A stretch of DNA of 64,000 bases from Chryseobacterium lactis (lineage in GTDB: Bacteria > Bacteroidota > Bacteroidia > Flavobacteriales > Weeksellaceae), in contig NZ_CP033924.1 in NCBI RefSeq assembly GCF_003815875.1, positions 2,418,001 through 2,482,000 on the forward strand, read 5' to 3'. Position 1 is the stretch's first letter, and the number at the start of each line of letters is the position of its first letter. This document shows positions 1 to 8,481 of this stretch, piece after piece. A program made the position numbers and the translations under genes. Below the pieces are notes generated by a model. That model was not told the origin of the DNA, did not search any database, and worked only from the letters and a program-made list of their open reading frames with translations.

Positions 1-7
1 AGTGACC

Positions 8-80
8 GACTCGGTAGCTCAGCTGGTAGAGCAATACACTTTTAATGTATGGGTCCTGGGTTCGAATCCCAGCCGGGTCA
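8..80 (+). tRNA. tRNA-Lys (TTT)
   Basis: This is a 73-nt cloverleaf. The acceptor stem pairs GACTCGG with CCGGGTC through one G-U, the D arm has AGCTGGTAGA, the anticodon loop is CTTTTAA with anticodon TTT, and the T loop is TTCGAAT. CCA is not encoded. An identical copy lies at 256-328. Confidence 0.95.
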
Positions 81-118
81 CAAGCAAGAAAAATTACTGG
101 AATTTTTGTAATTTTATT

Positions 119-201
119 GCCTGCGTGGTGAAATTGGTAGACACGCCATCTTGAGGGGGTGGTTTCCTAAGGATGTGCTGGTTCGAGTCCAGTCGCAGGC
201 A
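119..201 (+). tRNA. tRNA-Leu (GAG)
   Basis: This is an 83-nt class II tRNA. The acceptor stem GCCTGCG pairs perfectly with CGCAGGC, the anticodon loop TTGAGGG carries GAG, a long variable arm follows, and the T loop is TTCGAGT. It lies between the two tRNA-Lys copies and is probably co-transcribed with them. Confidence 0.95.
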
Positions 202-255
202 CTGCAAAGAAAATTTAATGATTATTAGTGAATTTATTCATTTTTAATTGTGGCC

Positions 256-328
256 GACTCGGTAGCTCAGCTGGTAGAGCAATACACTTTTAATGTATGG
301 GTCCTGGGTTCGAATCCCAGCCGGGTCA
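256..328 (+). tRNA. tRNA-Lys (TTT), second copy
   Basis: It has the same 73-nt sequence as the first tRNA-Lys. The identity runs a few bases into both flanks, so it is probably a recent duplication or is kept identical by gene conversion. Confidence 0.95.
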
Positions 329-382
329 CAAGTTTACTGAAAAGTAAATTTTTTTCATATTAATATTTTGTGATTTGGTGTT

Positions 383-418
383 TCAAAGGCCTCCTTCAGG
401 AGGCCTTTGATTTTTTGT
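383..418 (+). terminator. Rho-independent terminator of the tRNA cluster
   Basis: A perfect 13-bp inverted repeat (383-395 with 398-410, GGCCTCC core) is followed by a run of T. Confidence 0.85.
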
Positions 419-741
419 TTTAAAATTCTTGTTGAAATATGAGTGATATTTTTAATCACAAAAGATCACTCAAATCTTTTATTTTACAGAGCTAAGAAGT
501 GCGACTTTGTCACAGAAGAAGCTTCATGGATACGCATTCGCTTTGAAAAGAATCAATGAAATTGATTCCATTCTTTGCTTTCTTAAAAAATGAGATAAGT
601 TGCTAAAAGCTTTGCGTGAAATTAAATTACATAAATACAGGCAATATTATTCCCCAACTTTTAGACTGATTCCGTTAAAGTCAGGCGAGAAAAAAAATGA
701 TCTGAGGATGATGATCCGAAATATGTTGGAGGATCATTAAA
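419..741 (+). other. Intergenic region with a possible degenerate ORF
   Basis: There is no intact gene here. One forward frame stays open from 456 to the TAA at 738-740 apart from a single TGA at 591-593. The conceptual peptide is Lys/Leu/Ile-rich (for example ALKRINEIDSILCFLKK, then after the stop LRMMIRNMLEDH). No start codon with a convincing ribosome site was seen. It could be a small broken gene or chance. Confidence 0.2.
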
Positions 742-772
742 ATAAAAACTCTGACCATTAATGATCAGAGTC
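742..772 (-). terminator. Terminator downstream of panC
   Basis: Read on the minus strand, a 7-bp stem ACTCTGA/TCAGAGT is followed by TTTTTATT, as expected at the end of panC. Confidence 0.75.
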
Positions 773-811
773 GTATTTTAAATAAGGAATAACTTTTTTT
801 GCTAAATAATG

Positions 812-1660
812 TTAATCCAGATGCATATTATCAATTAATCTTACGCCGTCCACAACTACTACAATAAATGCTCTGAAGTTTCTGTCTTTATAGAAAAAAT
901 TGGTTTCCTGCAGTGTTTTTTCATCAGCAATCAGGAAGTATTCAAGCTTCATTCCTTGCTGTCCATCGAAAATATCGTTTACTCTTTCTTTGATTTCCGG
1001 TATTGTCACGGTTCTGAACCAGTCATTTACTTTTTCCAACGTTTCATAAATGATTTTAGAAGCTTCTTTTCGCTCTTCCTGAAGTCTTTGGTTTCTGGAG
1101 CTTAAAGCCAGTCCGTTTTCTGCTCTGTAAATCGGGACGCCTACTATTTTCACAGGAATATGCTTTTTTTCTACCATTTTATTAATGATAGCAAGCTGTT
1201 GAAAATCTTTTTCTCCAAAATAAGCACTGTCAGGTTGTATCTGTTTGAAGAGTTCTTCCACAACGGTTCCCACACCATCAAAGTGGCCTGGTCTTGATTT
1301 TCCTTCCATTTCATTTTCCAATCCGTCAAAATCATAAGATTTGCTTTCTGTTTTTTCAGGATAAATATCCGTTACTTCAGGAATATAAACTGCATCTACG
1401 AGACCTGAGTTTTCCAGAATTAAAATATCTCTGTTGATGTCCCTAGGATACTTCTGAAGATCCTCAGAATTGTTAAATTGAGTAGGATTTACAAAAATTG
1501 ATGAAATAACAAGGTCATTTTCTTTTTTTGCCTCTTCATACAGGGAAAGGTGGCCTTTATGGAGTGCTCCCATAGTGGGGGCAAAGCCTATTCTTTTTCC
1601 CATTTCTTTCTGTCTTTCAATGAAATCCTGAAGGACTTTCCTATTTTTTATAACTTCCAT
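812..1660 (-). CDS. panC: Pantothenate synthetase
   Basis: The enzyme joins pantoate and beta-alanine with ATP through a pantoyl-adenylate intermediate, the last step of pantothenate (coenzyme A precursor) synthesis in the cytoplasm. The 282-aa length is normal for the family. The nucleotidyltransferase signature PTMGALHKGH (HxGH at residues 34-37) lies near the N terminus, and the ALSSRNQRL segment corresponds to the KMSKS-like loop. Divergent transcription from the glycogen-synthase-like gene on the other side is typical of Flavobacteriia. A terminator follows the stop. No panD or panB is adjacent. Confidence 0.95.
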   Translation of the reverse strand: MEVIKNRKVLQDFIERQKEMGKRIGFAPTMGALHKGHLSLYEEAKKENDLVISSIFVNPTQFNNSEDLQKYPRDINRDILILENSGLVDAVYIPEVTDIYPEKTESKSYDFDGLENEMEGKSRPGHFDGVGTVVEELFKQIQPDSAYFGEKDFQQLAIINKMVEKKHIPVKIVGVPIYRAENGLALSSRNQRLQEERKEASKIIYETLEKVNDWFRTVTIPEIKERVNDIFDGQQGMKLEYFLIADEKTLQETNFFYKDRNFRAFIVVVVDGVRLIDNMHLD

Positions 1661-1784
1661 AGTTTATTTTAATACTAATTCAAAATTAGTAAAAATATCA
1701 CATAATAACATGTGTTTTTAATAATTTGGAAAAGGGAATTTTCGTAAAAAAATGTTAATTAAAATAATGTTGGATGTTTTTTTG

Positions 1785-1792
1785 TAATTTTG
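1785..1792 (+). promoter_or_regulatory. Flavobacterial -7 box (TAATTTTG)
   Basis: TAATTTTG matches the Bacteroidetes -7 consensus TAnnTTTG. It overlaps the TTG at 1790 that would otherwise be the first possible start, which argues for translation from the ATG at 1832. Confidence 0.6.
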
Positions 1793-1831
1793 CACATTAA
1801 AGCATTTTTACAAAAATTAGATAGAAAGTTT

Positions 1832-2602
1832 ATGCCGAATCAAAAAATACTGTACATTACTACAGAGATGTATCCATATCAAGAAGACACAAATATGGCT
1901 GCAGTGGTAAACAAAATGGCACTTAAGATGCACAATGAAGGCAATGATGTAAGAGTTTTTATGCCAAGATTTGGACAAATAAGTGAGAGAAAATTCCAAC
2001 TGCATGAGGTGATCCGCCTTTCAGGAATGAACATCATCATCAATGATCTGGATCAACCCTTAATCATTAAAGTAGCGTCTCTTCCGGGGGAAAGACTTCA
2101 GGTGTACTTTATCGACAACGAAGAATACTTCAAGAGAAAACAATACTATGTCGACGATGAAGGAAATCCTTTCGAAGATAATGACGAAAGAGCCATTTTC
2201 TTTGCAAGAGGAGTTATCGAAACCATCAAGAAACTGAACTGGGTTCCTGATGTTATTCATCTTAATGGATGGATGTCTTCATTTGTTCCAATTTATCTTA
2301 AAACTTATTACGAATCAGATACTTACTTTAAGGACGCTAAAATTGTTCTTTCTCTTTATAATGAGAAGGACGCAGACCTTGACAAAAAGATTGATGAAAA
2401 ATTGAAGTTTGATAATATTTCAGGATTAAAAGCGTTAGAAAATCCAACAATCAAAAGCTTTGTTATCGAAAGCATGAACTATGTAGATGCCGTAGTGAAA
2501 GGAGACGAGTTTCTGGATGAAGACCTTGATAAGGCTTTTAACGAAACCTCTACTCAAAAATCCGAGTATCTTGACGTAGATTCTATAAACCAACTTTATT
2601 AA
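1832..2602 (+). CDS. Glycogen/starch synthase-like protein (GT5 N-terminal type)
   Basis: This 256-aa protein begins MPNQKILYITTEMYPY, the start of the ADP-glucose glycogen synthase (GT5) N-terminal Rossmann domain, and continues with family-like segments (NKMALKMHNEGNDVRVFMPRFG, WVPDVIHLNGWMSSFVPIYLK). A full GlgA is about 470-480 aa, so the C-terminal half carrying the nucleotide-sugar site is missing. This short form is usual beside DUF4270 and glmS in flavobacteria. Its activity is uncertain and it may be non-catalytic. The start was set at 1832 because an upstream TTG lies inside the promoter box. Confidence 0.8.
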   Translation: MPNQKILYITTEMYPYQEDTNMAAVVNKMALKMHNEGNDVRVFMPRFGQISERKFQLHEVIRLSGMNIIINDLDQPLIIKVASLPGERLQVYFIDNEEYFKRKQYYVDDEGNPFEDNDERAIFFARGVIETIKKLNWVPDVIHLNGWMSSFVPIYLKTYYESDTYFKDAKIVLSLYNEKDADLDKKIDEKLKFDNISGLKALENPTIKSFVIESMNYVDAVVKGDEFLDEDLDKAFNETSTQKSEYLDVDSINQLY

Positions 2603-2614
2603 AACACATTTTTA

Positions 2615-4261
2615 ATGACTCATACTCTTAAAAGGACCTTCGCCATGCTTCTATTGGCGATTTTCGCAAGTACAATCCTTTATAACTGTGAACCCGATGC
2701 AGATGCTCTTGGGCAGCAACTGTTTGATAAAGATGCCGCACAAGGTAATGAACTTCCAATTGATGTAATTGCATACAATATCGACAATAACGATTCTATA
2801 CGAAGTGATGCCTCCAGACTATTTAGTGCAGTGAATGCATCAAACGGGCTCGTGTCTGTTGGAGTCTTGGGAGCTTTCAATGAATCAAACTTTGGTATGC
2901 AGAAAGCATCTTACCTTACCCAGTTGAGAATGCCTTCAGATAATTTTGATTTTAATGGTCCGAATGCAAAAGTGGATTCTGTTGTACTGGTAGTAAGACC
3001 ACCGGCTAATACAGCAGACGATATTTATTATATTGCAGATTCAATCAAAGCACCTGGTGCTTATGATAGAAGTGATTTTCCGGTTGGTGCTGAAAAGGTA
3101 GCTGTTTCAATTGAGAAAAAGACATATCCTGTTCGTAAATATGGTAACTATAAGACCACTAAATCCATGAAAATAAATGTAGAGGAAGTGACTACATTCT
3201 TGGATGCTAACGCTGAAAACTTCCAACGTTCTAATGTAACTGTAAGTACTGGTGCATTATTGGGTTCAGGTGTTTTTGACGGGACTGTAAGTACTGTTTC
3301 GGTTACGAAGAAATCTGATAACAGCAATGTATTCACAGGGAACTTAGGGTTTAGAATTAATTTATCTAATACCAACTTTTTCCAGACTCAGATCATAGAT
3401 AAAAAAGGGAAACCTGAACTTCAGGACGCTGCCAACTTCACAAGATATTTCAAAGGAATCAGAATTTCTGTAGAACCAACGGACGGATATCTTTTCCAGT
3501 TCTCACCGGATGATATGGAACTGATTATGTACTACAAATATGATAAAACGGATAATGGGGTAGTAACTCATCCACAGACCACTCTTAAGTTTAGTCTTGG
3601 AAGTCCTAACGCTCATATCGGACAATATGAATATAATAGAAATGGAGCCCCGGTTAAGGATGCTGTGTCAGGAAGTAACCCAACAAGCGGAGATCCAAAA
3701 CTTTATGTTCAGGGAATGGGAGGTCCATCTATTGAAGTGAAAATTCCGGATGATGAAATTGAGAAACTTAAGAAGAAGTTTTTGGATGAGAAGATTGGTA
3801 TCATAGGAGCGAAAATTAGATTGTATGTCGATCCTAGTAGCTCGTTTTATACAAATACAAAAGGTGTAGCGGCAGATCGCAGATTTACGCTTGTTCCTAA
3901 GGTGACTACAAAAGATAATAAGACAGACCTTACACAGTTTACATCTGATGCCCTTAATGGATTCAGTATTTATACTATCGGTAATAAGGATAATACTGAC
4001 TATTATGATTTTACAATCACAAAAACGCTTAAGAATATTGTTGAAGGTAAGCAAGACACCAGTAATGATAATAAACCATTTGTCAACAATCCATTACGTA
4101 TCAGCCAGGGATCGTTTGCGAGAAATAGCCAAGGTGCCGTTGTAGGAGCAAAATACACAACGAGAGCAATCGATATGAACAGAACTGTCTTAGTAGGAAG
4201 TGCTGGTAGTACGAATAATAAAAGAGTACAGCTAATCGTTACTTACGCGACAAAAAAATAA
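2615..4261 (+). CDS. DUF4270 family lipoprotein
   Basis: This 548-aa secreted protein has a signal peptide ending in a lipobox (TILYNC, lipid-carrying Cys25), so it is predicted to be anchored in the outer or inner membrane. The rest is beta-rich, and the repeated Asp/Ser/Thr-rich segments and overall layout match DUF4270. The family has no established biochemical role. It starts 12 bp after the glycogen-synthase-like gene and ends 34 bp before glmS, so the three genes are probably co-transcribed, and a role at the cell envelope is plausible. Confidence 0.8.
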   Translation: MTHTLKRTFAMLLLAIFASTILYNCEPDADALGQQLFDKDAAQGNELPIDVIAYNIDNNDSIRSDASRLFSAVNASNGLVSVGVLGAFNESNFGMQKASYLTQLRMPSDNFDFNGPNAKVDSVVLVVRPPANTADDIYYIADSIKAPGAYDRSDFPVGAEKVAVSIEKKTYPVRKYGNYKTTKSMKINVEEVTTFLDANAENFQRSNVTVSTGALLGSGVFDGTVSTVSVTKKSDNSNVFTGNLGFRINLSNTNFFQTQIIDKKGKPELQDAANFTRYFKGIRISVEPTDGYLFQFSPDDMELIMYYKYDKTDNGVVTHPQTTLKFSLGSPNAHIGQYEYNRNGAPVKDAVSGSNPTSGDPKLYVQGMGGPSIEVKIPDDEIEKLKKKFLDEKIGIIGAKIRLYVDPSSSFYTNTKGVAADRRFTLVPKVTTKDNKTDLTQFTSDALNGFSIYTIGNKDNTDYYDFTITKTLKNIVEGKQDTSNDNKPFVNNPLRISQGSFARNSQGAVVGAKYTTRAIDMNRTVLVGSAGSTNNKRVQLIVTYATKK

Positions 4262-4295
4262 AACACAATAAACAACAACACTAGACAAAATAAAT

Positions 4296-6149
4296 ATGTG
4301 CGGAATAGTAGGATATACAGGTTTTCAGGATGCTTATGATATTGTAATCAATGGGCTTAGAAGACTAGAATACAGAGGATATGACAGTGCCGGAATTGTT
4401 TTGGAAGGTCCAAATAATAAATTGGAAGTAGAAAAAACAAAAGGTAAAGTTGATGATTTGGTGAATATTTCGAAAGATTTTAAAGGAAAATTCAACATTG
4501 GAATGGGGCATACACGTTGGGCTACTCACGGGGTGCCTAGTGATAGAAATTCCCATCCACATTTGTCAAATAATGGTAAAATAGCAATTGTACATAACGG
4601 GATCATTGAGAATTATGATACTATTAAAACAATGCTTACTGAAAAAGGATTTACTTTCAAATCAGAAACAGATACAGAAGTTTTGGTTAATCTGATCCAG
4701 TATTTTATGGATCTCAACCCTGAAATAGACTTCCCGACTGCAGTGAGATATGCATTGAATGAGGTATATGGAGCTTATGCAATCACGGTACTTCACGAAG
4801 ACTATCCTGGAGTATTGGTTGTAGGAAGATTAGGTTCTCCTTTAGCAATCGGAATCGGTGATAAGGAGTACTTTATTGCGTCTGACGCTTCTCCTTTCGT
4901 AGAATTTACAAAAGAAGCCATCTATCTTGAAGAAGGACATATGGCAACCATTTCTCTTGAAAATGGAGTAGATATCAGAACAATTAACGATAATTCTAAA
5001 ATTGAGCCTGAAATCCAAATGCTTAAATTAAGCCTGGAGCAGATTGAGAAAGGAGGATACGAGCATTTTATGCTTAAAGAAATCTTCGAACAGCCGAAGT
5101 CTATACACGATACAATGAGAGGTAGACTTCTTGTTGATGAGGGCGTTATCAAAATGGCTGGTATCTGGGATCATCTTGAAAGATTCAAGAATGCCAACAG
5201 AATTATCATTATTGCTTGTGGAACTTCATGGCATGCAGGTCTTATCGGAGAATATCTTATTGAGGAATATGCTAGAATTCCGGTTGAAGTAGAATATGCT
5301 TCGGAATTCAGATACAGAAATCCTATCATTACAGATAAAGACGTAGTGATTGCAATTTCTCAGTCAGGAGAAACCGCTGATACAATGGCTGCTCTAAAAT
5401 TAGCAAAAGAAAAAGGTGCATTTATATATGGTATCTGTAATGTAGTGGATTCTTCCATTGCAAGAATTACAGATGCAGGTTCATACACCCATGCAGGTCC
5501 TGAAATCGGAGTAGCTTCTACAAAAGCTTTTACCGCTCAGCTTACGATTCTTACTTTGATCGCATTCAAGTTAGGAAAACATAACGGGAATTTAGGTAAT
5601 GCCGAATTTATGAGCCTTATTGCTGAACTGGATGCTATTCCTAAGAGAGTTGAAGAGGTATTAAGCTCTACTCACGAGCAGATCCAGCAGATTGCAAAAG
5701 ATTTTATCAGTACTACCAATTTCCTTTATTTAGGAAGAGGATACAATTATCCTGCTGCTTTAGAAGGAGCATTAAAATTAAAAGAAATTTCCTACATCCA
5801 CGCAGAAGGATATCCGGCAGCAGAAATGAAGCACGGCCCTATTGCGTTAATAGACGAAAATATGCCGATCGTTATCATCGCACCTAAAAAAGGTCACTAT
5901 GATAAGATTGTAAGTAACGTTCAGGAAATTAAAGCAAGAAAAGGAAAAATTATAGCTGTTGTTAATAAAGGTGACCGTCAGGTTAGCGAAATGGCAGATT
6001 ATGTTATTGAAATCCCGGAAACATCAGAATGTTTCTCTCCGATCGTGGCGTCAGTGCCTTTGCAACTGCTTGCTTACTACATTGCAGTGTATAGAGGTGC
6101 CAACGTAGATCAACCGAGAAACCTTGCAAAATCTGTAACCGTGGAATAA
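4296..6149 (+). CDS. glmS: Glutamine--fructose-6-phosphate aminotransferase
   Basis: The enzyme makes glucosamine-6-phosphate from fructose-6-phosphate and glutamine, the first committed step to UDP-GlcNAc for peptidoglycan and LPS. At 617 aa it is full length. MCGIVGY gives the Cys2 nucleophile of the Ntn glutaminase domain, HTRWATHG is the glutamine-binding loop, and two SIS sugar-isomerase domains follow (CGTSWHAG and SQSGETADT, then GRGYNYPAALEGALKLKE). It ends with the conserved PRNLAKSVTVE. No glmS ribozyme was seen in the 34-bp upstream gap. Confidence 0.97.
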   Translation: MCGIVGYTGFQDAYDIVINGLRRLEYRGYDSAGIVLEGPNNKLEVEKTKGKVDDLVNISKDFKGKFNIGMGHTRWATHGVPSDRNSHPHLSNNGKIAIVHNGIIENYDTIKTMLTEKGFTFKSETDTEVLVNLIQYFMDLNPEIDFPTAVRYALNEVYGAYAITVLHEDYPGVLVVGRLGSPLAIGIGDKEYFIASDASPFVEFTKEAIYLEEGHMATISLENGVDIRTINDNSKIEPEIQMLKLSLEQIEKGGYEHFMLKEIFEQPKSIHDTMRGRLLVDEGVIKMAGIWDHLERFKNANRIIIIACGTSWHAGLIGEYLIEEYARIPVEVEYASEFRYRNPIITDKDVVIAISQSGETADTMAALKLAKEKGAFIYGICNVVDSSIARITDAGSYTHAGPEIGVASTKAFTAQLTILTLIAFKLGKHNGNLGNAEFMSLIAELDAIPKRVEEVLSSTHEQIQQIAKDFISTTNFLYLGRGYNYPAALEGALKLKEISYIHAEGYPAAEMKHGPIALIDENMPIVIIAPKKGHYDKIVSNVQEIKARKGKIIAVVNKGDRQVSEMADYVIEIPETSECFSPIVASVPLQLLAYYIAVYRGANVDQPRNLAKSVTVE

Positions 6150-6257
6150 AAAAATGTTGTAAATAAAATAAATTTAGATTTCTTCCGTTATTTCAAAAAA
6201 AATCTTAAAAGTTTCTTAAAAAAATTATATATTTACGGCTTAATTATAAAAATTAAC

Positions 6258-7682
6258 ATGAAAAGGATATTTCTTTTATTATTGTCTGCATCGGTAGCAT
6301 CGGTATCTTGTTCAGGTGGTGGCAGCTCTTCTGTAGGGAAGCCAGGAACAAAAGGTGAATTGATACCAAGAGAAAAAACGAAATCATTTGTTGCGGAAAG
6401 ACCATACGGAATGGTCGCAATTCCTGCAGGTTCATTTGTTGCTGGTCTGGCAGATCAGGATCCAACAAATACTCCTGAAAAAGCATCATTGAAGACAGTT
6501 ACTGTTTCTTCTTTCTTCATGGATGAAGCAGAAACTACCAATTCAGAATACAGAGTATTTATCAATTATGTAAGAGATTCTATCGCTAGAACTTTACTTG
6601 CTGAAGCTGCCGGAGAAGGTGGTGACGAAGGCGGACGTAAAGGAGCAGCTATAGGAGACTATGCATATCTTGCTAAAAAAGAAGAAAATTTAACACCTTA
6701 TCAAGAATATATGGAAGGCCAAGGCGGCCGGGAGGATGGAAGCTATGATGCAAGCAAAAGACTAGACTGGAAAATCCCTTTACACTGGAGTACTTCAAAA
6801 TACCCTGATGTAGAATATGCGGAAGTTTTAGAATCTATGTACTTGCCGGCTTCTTCCAGAATAGGAAACGAAAGAATTTTAGATGTAAGTAAACTGAAAT
6901 ATACATACCGTTGGGGTGATATGGATGCAGCACTTGCAGATAACGAAAGAGGAGCCAATTACCTTAAAAGCCAGAGTATCGCGATCTATCCCGATACTAC
7001 GGTTTGGGTAAAAGATTTCCACTTTGCTTACAATGAGCCATTATTTGAACAATATTTCTGGCACAAAGCTTACAAAAACTATCCTGTAGTTGGTGTAACA
7101 TGGGATCAGGCAAGAGCTTATTGTAACTTCAGATCTAAATTGAAAACTGATTACAACGAAAGTTTAAAAAGAAAAAAACAAAGACCATTGACGTTCCGTC
7201 TTCCAACCGAAGTAGAGTGGGAATATGCTGCAAGAGGTGGAATGCAAAATGCTACTTACCCTTGGGGAGGTCCATATTTAATGGATGACAGAGGTTGCTA
7301 CTTAGCCAACTTCAAACCGAAGAGAGGTAACTACATGGAAGACGAGAAAAAGGGTACTTATACATATACAGCTCCAGTTAAGAAGTTTAAGAAAAATGGG
7401 TTTGGGTTATTTGATATGGCTGGAAACGTTTCTGAGTGGACCGTGTCTGCATATAACAATTCTTCGTACGGGTTCTCTTCTACATTAAATCCTTCTACTA
7501 AGGATACAAAGGATACTAAAAAATCTGTAAGAGGTGGATCTTGGAAAGATATAGGATATGCACTAATGACGGGAGCCAGAGATTGGGAAAGAAAAGATTC
7601 AGCAAGAAGCTATATCGGATTTAGAACTGTACAGGATATTCCTGAAGCAGCTGTTAAACCAAGAAGAGTTAACAGAAATTAA
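6258..7682 (+). CDS. gldK: Gliding motility / type IX secretion lipoprotein GldK
   Basis: GldK is the outer-membrane lipoprotein that forms the periplasmic ring of the type IX secretion system with GldN. The 474-aa protein has a lipoprotein signal (ASVASVSC, Cys18) and a formylglycine-generating-enzyme-like (FGE/SUMF1) fold, seen in GMVAIPAGSFVAG, FRLPTEVEWEYAARGG, DMAGNVSEW and RGGSW. It is the first of four consecutive genes in the canonical gldKLMN order. The 108-bp upstream gap is AT-rich and has a TATATTTA element that may be the operon promoter. Confidence 0.96.
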   Translation: MKRIFLLLLSASVASVSCSGGGSSSVGKPGTKGELIPREKTKSFVAERPYGMVAIPAGSFVAGLADQDPTNTPEKASLKTVTVSSFFMDEAETTNSEYRVFINYVRDSIARTLLAEAAGEGGDEGGRKGAAIGDYAYLAKKEENLTPYQEYMEGQGGREDGSYDASKRLDWKIPLHWSTSKYPDVEYAEVLESMYLPASSRIGNERILDVSKLKYTYRWGDMDAALADNERGANYLKSQSIAIYPDTTVWVKDFHFAYNEPLFEQYFWHKAYKNYPVVGVTWDQARAYCNFRSKLKTDYNESLKRKKQRPLTFRLPTEVEWEYAARGGMQNATYPWGGPYLMDDRGCYLANFKPKRGNYMEDEKKGTYTYTAPVKKFKKNGFGLFDMAGNVSEWTVSAYNNSSYGFSSTLNPSTKDTKDTKKSVRGGSWKDIGYALMTGARDWERKDSARSYIGFRTVQDIPEAAVKPRRVNRN

Positions 7683-7736
7683 CCAGACAATTATTTTCAA
7701 TACAATTTTATTTAACATTAAAAAAACTAACTCAAT

Positions 7737-8429
7737 ATGTTTAAGACAAAAGATGCTTGGATGAATTTCTTCTATTCATTCGGTGCTGCAATTGTAATTC
7801 TTGGAGCTTGGCTTAAAATTACTCACATTACCCTGGGACCAATTAACGGTAATATCGCTCTTACAGTAGGGCTTATTACAGAGGCTATTATCTTTATCAT
7901 TTTTGCCTTTGACCCTCCAAAAACTGAAGAGTCTTATGCCTGGGAAAATGTTTATCCTGAATTATTAGATAAGCATGCACACCCGAACCCTTTACACTCA
8001 AATGTAACAACTAAAAATACAAAGGATCAATTTGCTGAACTTGAAAATTCTCTGTCTAACAAATTAGACAAGATGCTTCAGGATGCTAAATTAGATGTAC
8101 AATTATTTGACAGACTAAGAACAGGAATTGATAAATTCTCAAGTTCTGTTGACCAGATCAATCAGACTGTGGATGTATCTGCTTCTACCCATAAATATAA
8201 TGATCAGCTAAACAAAGCGGCTCTGCATATGGAAAGTATGAATGCTTTATACGCAATGCAGCTTGAAAATGGCAAAAAGCAATCTGAATTTGCTAATAAA
8301 TATGTGGCAGATATGCAGAAATCTGCTGAACATTCTGAAAAATTCAATCAAGAGCTACAAGGTTTAACTTCTAATCTTAATAATTTAAATAGAGTTTATG
8401 GTGGTATGCTAACCGCTATGAAATCTTAA
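7737..8429 (+). CDS. gldL: Type IX secretion motor protein GldL
   Basis: GldL is the inner-membrane partner of GldM in the proton-driven motor of type IX secretion and gliding. At 230 aa it has two N-terminal transmembrane helices (about residues 10-28 and 36-58) with a conserved Glu in the second, TEAIIFIIFAFDPP. A long cytoplasmic coiled-coil-like C-terminal region follows. It sits 54 bp after gldK. Confidence 0.95.
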   Translation: MFKTKDAWMNFFYSFGAAIVILGAWLKITHITLGPINGNIALTVGLITEAIIFIIFAFDPPKTEESYAWENVYPELLDKHAHPNPLHSNVTTKNTKDQFAELENSLSNKLDKMLQDAKLDVQLFDRLRTGIDKFSSSVDQINQTVDVSASTHKYNDQLNKAALHMESMNALYAMQLENGKKQSEFANKYVADMQKSAEHSEKFNQELQGLTSNLNNLNRVYGGMLTAMKS

Positions 8430-8481
8430 TTCCTAACCATTTCTAATTTTAACTATTTAATCAACAAACAAAGAAAAGAGA

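Noticed and set aside
591..593. Selenocysteine at the in-frame TGA
   Set aside because: No SECIS-like structure, no start codon and no recognised selenoprotein family; chance or decay is simpler.
4262..4295. glmS ribozyme
   Set aside because: The gap before glmS is only 34 bp, too short for the ribozyme.
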